NCBI GenBank assembly: GCA_963843465.1
Contig: CAWJKP010000003.1
Span: 806,001-870,000 of the forward strand
Length of the DNA: 64,000 nt
Reading direction: 5' to 3'
From: CAWJKP01 sp963843465
GTDB taxonomy: Bacteria > Planctomycetota > Planctomycetia > Pirellulales > Thermoguttaceae
Both the position numbers and the translations under genes were made by a program. Under the pieces are notes generated by a model that did not search any database, was not told the origin of the DNA, and saw only the letters and a list, made by a program, of their open reading frames with translations. Positions 52,428 through 60,447 of the stretch are shown piece after piece; positions within the stretch are counted from its first letter, which is position 1; each line of letters begins with the position of its first letter.

Positions 52428-53741
52428 CTACCCCTGGTAGCGCCGAATCATGACCGCGCTGGCCTGTCCTTGAGGGGTCACGTTGAGGTTGATGAAGCTA
52501 TCGCCCGGCGGAGTGTCATCGGTGGTCACCACGGCCAGGGGACATTCCGGGTCGGGCGTCTGGTAGTTCAACACGCGGAACAACCGCCCGTGCTGGAGGG
52601 CCAGCAGGCTGGCCGCCATTTCCACGGCGCCGCCGCCGGCGCCCAGGTTGCCGAAGGAGCTCTTCGCCGCCACGACCGGCACGTTCCTCGTTGGAAAGAC
52701 CTCGCGGATGGCCCAAGCCTCTTCCGCGTCGCTGTTGCGGGTGCTCAGCCCGTGGGCGTGCAGGTGTCCGACTTCGGCGGGCGTGGCGCCGGCATGTTGG
52801 AGCACCGCCGACAAGGCGTTTCTCATGGCCACGTCGCACCGGGCCACGAGATTTTTCTCGACCACCGAACTCGACCCCCCGCCCACAACCTCGCCATAAA
52901 TCGTGGCGCCGCGGGCCAGCGCCGAACCCGAGTCTTCCAGCACCAGGGCCCCCGCGCCCTCTCCCAGCACCATGCCCGAACGGTGCAAATCGAACGGCCG
53001 GCTGGTCCGCTCGGGGGCCTCGTCGCCAGGGGCGACCTCTTCCTGTTGCAAGGCGTGGACGATCTTCATGGGGTGCAGGCGGGTACCGGTGGCCCCGCAG
53101 AGCATGAGGTCCGCCCGGCCGCGGAGAACGATCTGCAGGGCCTCGGCCACGGCCAGATTGGGGCTGGCTTCCCGCACGGTGATGGAGTTGTTCGGGCCTT
53201 GGAGATTATTGTAGATCGCCAGGTGGCTCGCCGGCATGTTGGGGAGGTACTTGAGGAGCCACAAGGGCGACATCTTGGGCATGCCCTCCTTGGCCCAACG
53301 GGAGAGCTCGAATTTCCCCTCCTCGCCCAAGCATTGCAGGATGCCCTCGGCGAAGTCGTCGGGCATGGTCAGCATGTAGTCGCTGCCGAAAGAGATTCCG
53401 GCCCGGGTCGGGTCGTAGGTGCCCGGCACGAGCCCCGCGTCGGCCAAGGCCTGCTGTGCCGCCGCCACGCCCATCTGGCACTCGCGGCACATCACCTTCA
53501 GCCCTTTGCGGATCGCCTTCTTGGTCTCCTTGTCCAGCGGTCCGAAATCGTCGATCTCGCCGCGGAACTCCTCGGCTTCGGCGGCCACGGACGTGGGCAG
53601 GGCGCCCGCGGGAACGGCCCTCAGCGGTCTGACGCCGCTGCGACCGGCGGAAAGGGCGTCCCAGAGCGAGTCCTTGCCATTGCCCAAGGGGCTGACCACG
53701 CCGAGTCCGGTAATCACCACTCTGGGCCGCGTGGAACTCAT
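52428..53741 (-). CDS. Ketosynthase-like protein lacking the catalytic Cys
   Basis: 437 residues from ATG 53741 (MSSTRPRVVITGLGVVSPLG), a KAS-II/FabF family protein. At the position of the active Cys (TAC-A-S in FabF) it has Glu191 (SITVREASPN). His330 (HAHGLST) and Lys360 are kept, but the second His is Asn365 (SFGNLGAGGG). It therefore cannot condense in the usual way and resembles the chain-length-factor (KS-beta) partners of type II PKS, although those normally have Gln. Probably dimerises with an active ketosynthase such as the fabF product at 55831-57081, or decarboxylates malonyl-ACP. Same strand and direction as the fab cluster. Confidence 0.8.
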   Translation of the reverse strand: MSSTRPRVVITGLGVVSPLGNGKDSLWDALSAGRSGVRPLRAVPAGALPTSVAAEAEEFRGEIDDFGPLDKETKKAIRKGLKVMCRECQMGVAAAQQALADAGLVPGTYDPTRAGISFGSDYMLTMPDDFAEGILQCLGEEGKFELSRWAKEGMPKMSPLWLLKYLPNMPASHLAIYNNLQGPNNSITVREASPNLAVAEALQIVLRGRADLMLCGATGTRLHPMKIVHALQQEEVAPGDEAPERTSRPFDLHRSGMVLGEGAGALVLEDSGSALARGATIYGEVVGGGSSSVVEKNLVARCDVAMRNALSAVLQHAGATPAEVGHLHAHGLSTRNSDAEEAWAIREVFPTRNVPVVAAKSSFGNLGAGGGAVEMAASLLALQHGRLFRVLNYQTPDPECPLAVVTTDDTPPGDSFINLNVTPQGQASAVMIRRYQG

Positions 53742-53897
53742 CCGTACACCGTCATTGCTGCTAACCGTCATCGCCCCCGAGACCAGCCATTTTAGCTTTT
53801 CGCCAAACTCGGGTCGAGACATCCCTGCCGGCGGGGCGTGCTGTCGGGTCAACCGTGGGCTGCAACTTGCCACGGGGCGGCCTGGCGGCTATCCTCG

Positions 53898-54010
53898 ACT
53901 ATATCGCACGCGGGACGAAATGACGCAAGTTCGTAGTACCGGCTTTAGCCGGAAGTCCGCGGCAAGACCGCCTAAAGGCGGGACTACGAACGGCGCATTC
54001 CCGACCGCAT
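53898..54010. repeat. ~113-bp leader repeat, copy 2
   Basis: Partner of 6264-6378, same orientation relative to the lipoprotein gene that follows 48 bp later. Confidence 0.8.
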
Positions 54011-54058
54011 ACGGTATAACAAGGGGCAAGGGGCGGCGGATTCCTGCGAGCGCTGATC

Positions 54059-54496
54059 ATGGCCGAAGTTTCGCGGCGGCGATGGCCCTGCCTCCTGGTG
54101 GGGCTACTCACCTCGCTCGCGGCCGGCTGTCCGGCCAGTCACGAGAGACCCTATCCAGTTCATGGTGTGGTCAGCCTGGACGGCAATCCGCTGAGGGGGG
54201 GGTTGGTAGGTTTTGAGCCGAGCTCGCCGGGACCGTCCAACTCGTGTTACGGCGCCGAGGGCGCGATCGGCTCCGATGGCTCCTACCGATTGACCATGCA
54301 CACCGCCAACGAAAGCGCCAACGATGGCGCTTTACCGGGCCTGTACCGGGCCGTCGTGCTGCCCGGAGAGGATCCGTCGGCGCAGAGCTCCAACGCGATT
54401 CCTTCCAAGTATTGCTCGTTGGCGGGCTCGGGACTGGAGTTCGAGGTCAAGCCAGGGGACAACCTCATCGACATCCCCTTGAAATCCACGCCGTAG
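54059..54496 (+). CDS. Small lipoprotein with transthyretin-like fold
   Basis: 145 residues. Signal peptide with lipobox (LLVGLLTSLAAGC, Cys23). The mature part (YPVHGVVSLDGNPLRGGLVGFEP, IGSDGSYRLTMH, GALPGLYRAVVLPGE, NLIDIPLKS) is the carboxypeptidase-regulatory/transthyretin-like beta sandwich abundant in planctomycetes. Outer-membrane-linked; ligand unknown. Preceded by a 113-bp repeat shared with the other lipoprotein gene at 6429 and followed by the TTATGCTTCAGCATAA palindrome. Confidence 0.75.
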   Translation: MAEVSRRRWPCLLVGLLTSLAAGCPASHERPYPVHGVVSLDGNPLRGGLVGFEPSSPGPSNSCYGAEGAIGSDGSYRLTMHTANESANDGALPGLYRAVVLPGEDPSAQSSNAIPSKYCSLAGSGLEFEVKPGDNLIDIPLKSTP

Positions 54497-54500
54497 CCGT

Positions 54501-54579
54501 AGGTTATGCTTCAGCATAACACGATAACCCCATAAGACCTTGCCCGGTGCGAGATTATGTTATGCTAAAACATAACCTC
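54501..54579. terminator. Paired TTATGCT-AGCATAA palindromes between convergent genes
   Basis: AGGTTATGCTTCAGCATAAC at 54501-54520 lies 5 bp after the stop of the plus-strand gene; GTTATGCTAAAACATAACCTC at 54559-54579 lies just before the stop of the minus-strand gene at 54590. Each forms a perfect or near-perfect hairpin. Position suggests a terminator for each strand, although no T-run follows. Confidence 0.5.
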
Positions 54580-54589
54580 CCGGATGCAG

Positions 54590-55795
54590 TCACTTTTTTC
54601 CGGGCGTGGCGACCGTGCCCTTGTTCTCCACCATCACCAGCATGTCGGTCCTGGCGGGCGAGGTCGAAAACGGCAACGAGAGGCCCGGCACCAGCGATTT
54701 TCCATCGGCAGGCGCCGGCATGGGCACCATCCCCAGACTCACCAGCAACACCTTGTCCGACGGCCAGCGGAACCGCTCGTGGAAGCGGAAGCTGGCAACC
54801 TGCGGCAACTCGATCCGCACCCGCTGCCGCGGCAGCAGGCTCGTAGGCACGTCGATCATCACCGGCACCAGCTTCTCCACCTGGTCGACGTTGCACTTGA
54901 TCGTCGCATCGATCGAGCGGCCGTCGACGGACAACAGCGGACTGAACTCCAGGGAGAAGCCCTCGTCGATCACGGCGGTGTCCGGCTGGTAGCCTTGATA
55001 GGCATCGGGCCGCGGGATGGCGCCGCGGACATAACTGCGGCCCCTGGTGAGGGAGACGCCGGTTGATTGACCGTTGTTGACCACTTGTTGCGGCGAGTTG
55101 TGCTGGCGAAAATCGATCCTGCGGGTCAATTCGGCCAGCAGTTGGGCGCCGCCTTCCCGTTCCAGCAGCCAGGCCTGAACGCCGGGCGTTTGCACTTGGA
55201 CGGGCGTGAGCAGGGATTGCACGCGGGCCCGCCAATTGGGGTTGTCCAAGGTCATCACGTGCAGGGCGAAGGTCTGCGCCTGGGCCTCGCTGGAGACGAA
55301 GCGGTCGACAACGTCGGCCACGACGGCCTGGACTTGGGGCGTATGATAGACCACCAGGCTGCGATGGTTGACGCTGAGGATGCCCAGCGTCTCGCCGTGC
55401 CAGGTTTCGTAGCCGGTCTCGCGCAGGATCCAGTCGATGATCGCCTGCTCCGGCCGATTGGTCGAGGTGACACGGAGCGTGTAAGGGCTGATGTCGTACT
55501 CCCGCCAGACCTGTCCGTGGTCGTTGGGCAGCGTTCCGTTGCCCGCGCTAACCCGGGTCAGGGGCGCTCGGCTAACGGCGGGCGCCGACGACGCCAGCGT
55601 GCCCGCCTGACCGCCGCTGTCGGCGGTCGGGGTGCGCCAGGTCGGCGGGGGACCGTTCACCGCGGGGGCAGCCGATGTCTGGGCCAGCGCCAAGCTCGCT
55701 CCCAGCACGAGGGCCGCCGCCAGGGTACTCCTCACGCTCCGCGTGAGGCCGAACCAAGCAAACCTCACGCGGAGCGTGAGGAGTACAGTCGTCAT
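54590..55795 (-). CDS. Secreted protein of secretin-like family
   Basis: 401 residues. The signal peptide (SVRSTLAAALVLGASLALAQTSA) is preceded by ~18 residues encoded by a hairpin repeat (55725-55787), so translation may start further in. The mature region has AIIDWILRETGYETWHGETLGIL, HTPQVQAVVADVVDRFVSSEA and a C-terminal FSLEFSPLLSVDGRSIDATIKCN and RFHERFRWPSDKVLLVSLGMVP, similar to secretin N-type repeats and to the protein at 28489-30707. Likely periplasmic; probably not a full pore. Convergent with the lipoprotein gene. Confidence 0.65.
   Translation of the reverse strand: MTTVLLTLRVRFAWFGLTRSVRSTLAAALVLGASLALAQTSAAPAVNGPPPTWRTPTADSGGQAGTLASSAPAVSRAPLTRVSAGNGTLPNDHGQVWREYDISPYTLRVTSTNRPEQAIIDWILRETGYETWHGETLGILSVNHRSLVVYHTPQVQAVVADVVDRFVSSEAQAQTFALHVMTLDNPNWRARVQSLLTPVQVQTPGVQAWLLEREGGAQLLAELTRRIDFRQHNSPQQVVNNGQSTGVSLTRGRSYVRGAIPRPDAYQGYQPDTAVIDEGFSLEFSPLLSVDGRSIDATIKCNVDQVEKLVPVMIDVPTSLLPRQRVRIELPQVASFRFHERFRWPSDKVLLVSLGMVPMPAPADGKSLVPGLSLPFSTSPARTDMLVMVENKGTVATPGKK
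55725..55787. repeat. ACTCCTCACGCTCCGCGTGAGG hairpin at a gene start
   Basis: Inverted arms of CTCCTCACGCTCCGCGTGAG around GCCGAACCAAGC, overlapping the first codons of the secretin-like gene. Confidence 0.85.
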
Positions 55796-55830
55796 CCTTC
55801 AGCCTCCTGCCGAAGTCGTTGCGGGGGTAA

Positions 55831-57081
55831 TTAAGCTCGGCCGTTGCGGAGTTCGCCGACGATCAACGAGGCGTTGTGGCCGCCGAAGCCGAAACTGTTG
55901 GACATGCCCACGGTGAACCGCCGCTGGCGGGCCACGTTGGGCACGTAGTCCAGATCACAGTTTGGGTCGGGATGCTCCAGATTGATCGTCGGCGGAATTA
56001 CGCCGCGGACCAATGCCAGCACGGTAATCACCAACTCCACGCCGCCGCTGGCGCCCAGCAGGTGGCCCAACTGGCTCTTGGTGCTGGACACGCAGAGGTT
56101 GCGGGCGTGCGGGCCGAAGACCCTCTTGATGCCTATCGTCTCGGCCTGGTCGCCCAGCGGCGTGCTGGTTCCGTGTGCGTTGATGTAGCCCACTTCGCTG
56201 GGGTCGATGCGGGCGTCGGCCAGGGCCAGCTCCATCGCCGTGGCGCCGCCCACGCACTGCGGATCGGGCTGGGTGATGTGCGTGCCGTCGGCGCTGACGC
56301 CGCAGCCGAGCATCTCGCCGTAAATCCTCGCCCCGCGTCGCTTGGCGTGCTCGAGTTCTTCCAAGACCAGCAGCCCGGCCCCCTCGGAGAGCACGAAACC
56401 GTCGCGATCGAGGTCGAAGGGACGGCTGGCCTTGCTGGGATCGTCGTTGCGTTCGGAAAGGGCCCGCATGGCGGCGAAGGCGCTGATGCCCATGGGCGTC
56501 ACGGCGGCCTCGGTTCCACCGGTGATCACCAGGTCGCAATCGCCGTACTGGATCAGCCGCATGGCGTCGCCGATAGCGTTGGAGGCGCTGGCGCAAGCCG
56601 TCGAGACTGCACAGTTCGGGCCGCGGAGTCCATACTGGATCGACACCTGGGCGCTGGCGGCGTTGGCCATCAGCTTAGGGATCGTGAAGGCGGAGACCTT
56701 GTCGGGCCCCTTTTCCAGGAGCCGCGTATGTTGCATCTCGATCTCGTACAGGCCGCCGATCCCGGAGCCGAGGATCACCCCGCAGCGGGTGGGATCTTCG
56801 CGGGAGAAATCCAGGCCCGCATCCCCGATGGCGTCGATGCCGGCGACCAGGGCGAATTGCGTGAACCGATCCAGCCGCTTCACCTCACGGGGCTCGACGT
56901 AGCCCTCGGTGGACCAGTGGACGATTTCCCCTCCGAACTTCACGCGGAAGCGAGACGTGTCGAAACCCTCGATCCGGCGGACGCCGCTCTCGCCGTTGCA
57001 CAGGCGGATCCAGAGATCCTCGACCTTGCAGCTCAACGCGGTGACTGCGCCGAGGCCGGTGATGGCGACGCGGTGTTTCAT
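55831..57081 (-). CDS. fabF: Beta-ketoacyl-ACP synthase II
   Basis: 416 residues, normal length. Full catalytic set: Cys163 in NCAVSTACASASNAIGD, His303 in INAHGTSTPLGD, Lys335 and His340 in STKSQLGHLLGASGG. Catalyses elongation of acyl-ACP with malonyl-ACP in type II fatty-acid synthesis. The ATG overlaps the acpP stop (ATGA), the usual acpP-fabF coupling. Gene order fabD-fabG-acpP-fabF is classical. Confidence 0.96.
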   Translation of the reverse strand: MKHRVAITGLGAVTALSCKVEDLWIRLCNGESGVRRIEGFDTSRFRVKFGGEIVHWSTEGYVEPREVKRLDRFTQFALVAGIDAIGDAGLDFSREDPTRCGVILGSGIGGLYEIEMQHTRLLEKGPDKVSAFTIPKLMANAASAQVSIQYGLRGPNCAVSTACASASNAIGDAMRLIQYGDCDLVITGGTEAAVTPMGISAFAAMRALSERNDDPSKASRPFDLDRDGFVLSEGAGLLVLEELEHAKRRGARIYGEMLGCGVSADGTHITQPDPQCVGGATAMELALADARIDPSEVGYINAHGTSTPLGDQAETIGIKRVFGPHARNLCVSSTKSQLGHLLGASGGVELVITVLALVRGVIPPTINLEHPDPNCDLDYVPNVARQRRFTVGMSNSFGFGGHNASLIVGELRNGRA

Positions 57082-57353
57082 GGAAGCTCGTCGGGGGTCG
57101 GTTCCTGTTTGCCGCTTCCTTCCACGGCACTCTGGATGTGGTCGATCGCCTGACCGACCGTCTGGATCTTCTCGGCGGCGTCGTCCGGGATGTTGATGTC
57201 GAACTCTTCTTCGAGCTCCATCACCAGTTCCACCGTATCCAGGGAGTCCGCCCCCAAATCGTTGACAAACAACGTCTCCCGCGTGATCTGGTCCTTGCTG
57301 ACGCCCAACTGTTCGGCCACGATATCCACGACTCGTTCTTCGACTGAGGCCAC
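57078..57353 (-). CDS. acpP: Acyl carrier protein
   Basis: 91 residues from GTG 57353, placed by the AGGAGGAGG site 8-12 bases upstream; the ATG at 57377 lies before that site. MASVEERVVDIVAEQLGVS, then GADSLDTVELVMELEEEF with Ser37 as the phosphopantetheine site. Acidic, four-helix bundle. C-terminal tail (EGSGKQEPTPDELP) is longer than usual. Carries growing acyl chains. 4-bp overlap with fabF. Confidence 0.95.
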   Translation of the reverse strand: MASVEERVVDIVAEQLGVSKDQITRETLFVNDLGADSLDTVELVMELEEEFDINIPDDAAEKIQTVGQAIDHIQSAVEGSGKQEPTPDELP

Positions 57354-57474
57354 CGTAACGGTCCTCCTCCTAAACACACTCGATTGAGGGAAACTGGAAA
57401 AAACAATAACGACTTTTCGCCACCGTGTCTATATCTTTCTAGCGTGTCTGGTTCGCGTATTCGTCAAAATCGCC

Positions 57475-58248
57475 CTACTCGCTCAGGCCACCGTCAACCA
57501 CCAGGACGTGCCCGGTGATGAAACTGGCCGCCTCGCTGGCCAAGAACAAGACGGCGTCTGCCACGTCCTGGGGGTCGCCAAGCCTGCCCAGAGGAGTTTG
57601 CGATTTGACCTGCTCCAGAACATCCTCCCCCAGTTTGGCGGCCATCTCCGTGGCAATGAAGCCCGGCGCGACCGCGTTGACCGTGATTCCGCGGCTGGCC
57701 AGTTCCCGGGCCACCGTCCGCGTCAGTCCGATCACGCCCGCTTTCGAGGCCGAATAGTTGGCCTGGCCCGGGTTGCCCATCAGGCCCGAAACGCTGGCAA
57801 TGTTGATGATCCGGCCCCGTTTTCCCTTGAGCATCGGCCGTGCCGCCGCCCGGGTGAAGAGGAACGTGCCGCGGAGATTGATGCCCAGCACCGCGTCCCA
57901 TTGGTCGTCCTTCATCCGTATCACCAAGCTATCCCGGGTAATGCCGGCGTTGTTGACAAGGATCTCGAGGCTGCCTAATCGGGCGATGACCTCCTCCACC
58001 ACTTGGTTGACACGCTGGCTGTCGGTCACGTCGCCCACGAAGGCCTCGGCCGTGCCGCCGCCTTGCCGGATGGCAGCCACGGTCTCGGCCAGGGCCTCGG
58101 CGCTGACGTCGACCAGGGCGACCTTGGCCCCGCAAGCGGAGAGGGTTTCGGCGATCGCGCGTCCCAGGCCCCGCGCACCGCCGGTGACAATCGCCACCTG
58201 GCCGCTGAGGTCGGCCGTAATCCGACGCTTAATGTTGTTGGTACTCAT
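57475..58248 (-). CDS. fabG: 3-oxoacyl-ACP reductase
   Basis: 257 residues, classical SDR: VTGGARGLGRAIAETL (nucleotide-binding), LVNNAGITRDSLV, Asn124, Ser152 in NIASVSGLMG, Tyr165 and Lys169 in QANYSASKAG, and the substrate loop NAVAPGFIATEM. NADPH-dependent reduction of 3-oxoacyl-ACP in fatty-acid elongation. Between fabD and acpP on the same strand; spacing to fabD (196 bp) is filled with a repeat. Confidence 0.95.
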   Translation of the reverse strand: MSTNNIKRRITADLSGQVAIVTGGARGLGRAIAETLSACGAKVALVDVSAEALAETVAAIRQGGGTAEAFVGDVTDSQRVNQVVEEVIARLGSLEILVNNAGITRDSLVIRMKDDQWDAVLGINLRGTFLFTRAAARPMLKGKRGRIINIASVSGLMGNPGQANYSASKAGVIGLTRTVARELASRGITVNAVAPGFIATEMAAKLGEDVLEQVKSQTPLGRLGDPQDVADAVLFLASEAASFITGHVLVVDGGLSE

Positions 58249-58283
58249 GGCTCTGATCCTGAGTTCCGAACTTACTGTTTGAA

Positions 58284-58420
58284 GCGGTCAGCTTTCAGCG
58301 GTCAGCTTTCAGCTTTTCAGATCGTAAGCACCTTGCGTACAATAGGTTGCGACCAAGACCAAGTCAGTCCCGTATCTTCTTGGCTGACCGCTGATAGCTG
58401 AAAGCTGATCGCTGACTGCC
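58284..58420. repeat. GCGGTCAGCTTTCAGC inverted repeat
   Basis: GTCAGCTTTCAGC twice at the left, GCTGATAGCTGAAAGCTGATC at the right, forming a hairpin between fabD and fabG. Confidence 0.8.
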
Positions 58421-58444
58421 AAGTGGCCCTCTTCAAACACGCTC

Positions 58445-59353
58445 CTACACCTCCACGCACTGGCAGGAGACTTTGCGATCCACCCGCCGCAACAGCCCGC
58501 GGAGCACTCGGCCGGGGCCGACCTCGTAAAACTGATCGAACCCCTGGTCCAGCAAGTAGCGCATCGAGTCCTCCCAGCGGACCGGCTGCAGGACCTGCTG
58601 GATCAGCAGTTGGCGGATCTCCTCGGGATCGTCGTGCGGCCGGGCGTCGACGTTGGATACCACGGGGATTCGCGGCTTCTGCAAGACCACGTCGGCCAGG
58701 GCCTCGGCCAGTCGCTGTTCGGCTGTCCGCATGATCGGCGTGTGAAAGGCCCCGGCGACGGCCAGGGGCACGGCTTTCATCGCGCCCATCGGCAGGGCCA
58801 GCGCGGCGGCCCGCTCGCAAGCCCCGTTGGCGCCGGAGATCACGATGGTTCCCGGGCAGAGCAGGTTGGCAATCTGCAGCACCTCGCCCTGCCGGGCCTG
58901 CTGGCAGAGTTTTTCCACTTGCACCCGTTCCAGCCCGAGGATCGTCACCATGCCGCTGGGCGTGGCGTCCGAGGCGCCTTGCATGGCGGCGCCGCGCCGT
59001 TGCACCAGGGTCAGGCCGGAGGCGAAATCCAACACGCCGGCGAAGACCATCGCCGTATACTCCCCCAGGCTCAACCCGGCCGCCGCCTCGCAGGAAAGCA
59101 CCACCTCGGGCGACTCGCTCCTCAGCGATTCCAGCGCCGCCAGGCTGGTCACGAAGAGCGCCGGCTGGCTGATCGCTGTCGAATCGAGTTCCTCCGCGGG
59201 GCCTTCGAAGCAGAGCTTCGCCAGGTCGTAGCCCAGCACCTCCGCGGCGCGATCGTACAGCTTGCGGACCGCCGGAAGGGATTCCGCCAGCCGCTTTCCC
59301 ATGCCGACGGTCTGGGCGCCCTGGCCCGGGAATAGGAAGGCGATGCGGCTCAA
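58445..59353 (-). CDS. fabD: Malonyl-CoA:ACP transacylase
   Basis: 302 residues from TTG 59353, which overlaps the rpmF stop as TTGA. IAFLFPGQGAQTVGMGK is the FabD start; the nucleophile Ser95 is in AGLSLGEYTAM; the partner His is in VAGAFHTPIM; NVDARPHDDPEEIRQLL and FYEVGPGRVLRGLL close the fold. Loads malonyl groups onto ACP. No plsX or fabH is present between rpmF and fabD, unlike the standard order rpmF-plsX-fabH-fabD. Confidence 0.93.
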   Translation of the reverse strand: MSRIAFLFPGQGAQTVGMGKRLAESLPAVRKLYDRAAEVLGYDLAKLCFEGPAEELDSTAISQPALFVTSLAALESLRSESPEVVLSCEAAAGLSLGEYTAMVFAGVLDFASGLTLVQRRGAAMQGASDATPSGMVTILGLERVQVEKLCQQARQGEVLQIANLLCPGTIVISGANGACERAAALALPMGAMKAVPLAVAGAFHTPIMRTAEQRLAEALADVVLQKPRIPVVSNVDARPHDDPEEIRQLLIQQVLQPVRWEDSMRYLLDQGFDQFYEVGPGRVLRGLLRRVDRKVSCQCVEV

Positions 59354-59529
59354 GACTCCGTGTCCACCACTTTCCTGCCCATGTAGTGCCCGCACTTCGG
59401 GCAGATCACGTGCTGGGGAATCGCCGTGCTGCACTCCGGACAGGTCCGCAATTGAATCGGTTTCTTGAAATCATGTGCCCGGCGCGAACCGGTGCGGGCA
59501 TTGGAATGTCGGCGTTTTGGTACAGCCAT
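59350..59529 (-). CDS. rpmF: 50S ribosomal protein L32
   Basis: 59 residues, ATG 59529. MAVPKRRHSNARTGSRRAHD is the L32 start; four Cys in CPEC and CPKC bind zinc; ends CGHYMGRKVVDTES. Often the first gene of the fatty-acid cluster, as here, where its stop overlaps the fabD start by 4 bp. Confidence 0.93.
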   Translation of the reverse strand: MAVPKRRHSNARTGSRRAHDFKKPIQLRTCPECSTAIPQHVICPKCGHYMGRKVVDTES

Positions 59530-59789
59530 CGTCGTGCTCGAAGTTTCCGGGTCCGGCCCTCATCGGGCAAGTCACCTGTTGACGCTGCGTGCTATGGGAA
59601 ACTCCTGATGGTAGACTTGCCGGCCCGGTCTGTCAACCGCTAACCCAATGAGCCAAAAGGGTAGGCACGTGGTTCAGGCCCACTCTCCCTTCAGGGAGAT
59701 GGTTGCGGGGTTAGTATGCGCCAGGCGCCTCCCCGACGACGCGTCTCGCATACGCTCCCACCGTGAGAGGGGACTCCTATTTATCAAAA

Positions 59790-60066
59790 TGGTTTTCCAC
59801 TTGACTCAAGTTCGTCGCGTAGCGACGTAATGATGGTAGCCGTGGGTTTTAACCCACGGATCGGATCCCGTGATATTGCCCCCCGTCGCGTAGCGACGGT
59901 TGAAAAAAGGCCGCGTGCAATCGGGCAACGCGCCCATTTCAATCGTCGCTACGCGACGAACGGAAGATGCGGGGCCATGCGTTCCGTGGGTTAAAACCCA
60001 CGGCTACCGTCGCATCGTCGCTACGCGACGCGGACTTACCGATCACTTGAGTCAATTGGATGACCA
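59790..60066. repeat. MITE-like repeat family 1, copy 3
   Basis: About 277 bp. Ends TGGTTTTCCACTTGACTCAAG and CTTGAGTCAATTGGATGACCA. Same hairpin cores (GTCGCGTAGCGAC, CCGTGGGTTTTAACCCACGG) but a different central part than copies 1 and 2. The right end encodes the last ~11 residues of the gene at 60036-60443. The rest of the 506-bp gap 59530-60035 shows no gene. Confidence 0.85.
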
Positions 60067-60443
60067 TTTTTATCAATGACTCGCCGACGCAGTATTAACC
60101 CCAGGATTAGCAACACAACGCCGAGGAGACCCAGCGGAACGACCGCGCACGACGCTACCATAGAAATGCCAACGTAAGGCGTAAACTGGGACGCCACCTG
60201 GTCGGGGGTAAGTGGCGCCGAAGATGAAGATCTTGACACCACGTCAAAGCTAGAAGCCATTGCCCGACATGTCGCAATAAGCGCAACTACCTCGCAGAGG
60301 CCCGAAAGCAGCAGACTTATCACGCCTGACCAGACCAACCAACGGGTGGTCCTGCTTTTCCGCGAGGTGGTAGTCGGCGAGGGTGACTCGTAAGGGTTCT
60401 GGTCCAAAATTCGCGTGCTCCGGTTCGCCCAATGGTTGGGCAC
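60036..60443 (-). CDS. Small membrane protein with NPYESP motif
   Basis: 135 residues, GTG 60443. An N-terminal DQNPYESPSP motif, common on planctomycete membrane proteins, precedes two helices (WLVWSGVISLLLSGLCEVVALI; VASCAVVPLGLLGVVLLILGLIL). The C-terminal KNGHPIDSSDR is encoded by a MITE-like element, so the original end was different. Located 4 bp downstream of the ABC permease gene, suggesting one transcript. Function unknown. Confidence 0.6.
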   Translation of the reverse strand: MPNHWANRSTRILDQNPYESPSPTTTSRKSRTTRWLVWSGVISLLLSGLCEVVALIATCRAMASSFDVVSRSSSSAPLTPDQVASQFTPYVGISMVASCAVVPLGLLGVVLLILGLILRRRVIDKNGHPIDSSDR

Positions 60444-60447
60444 GCCG

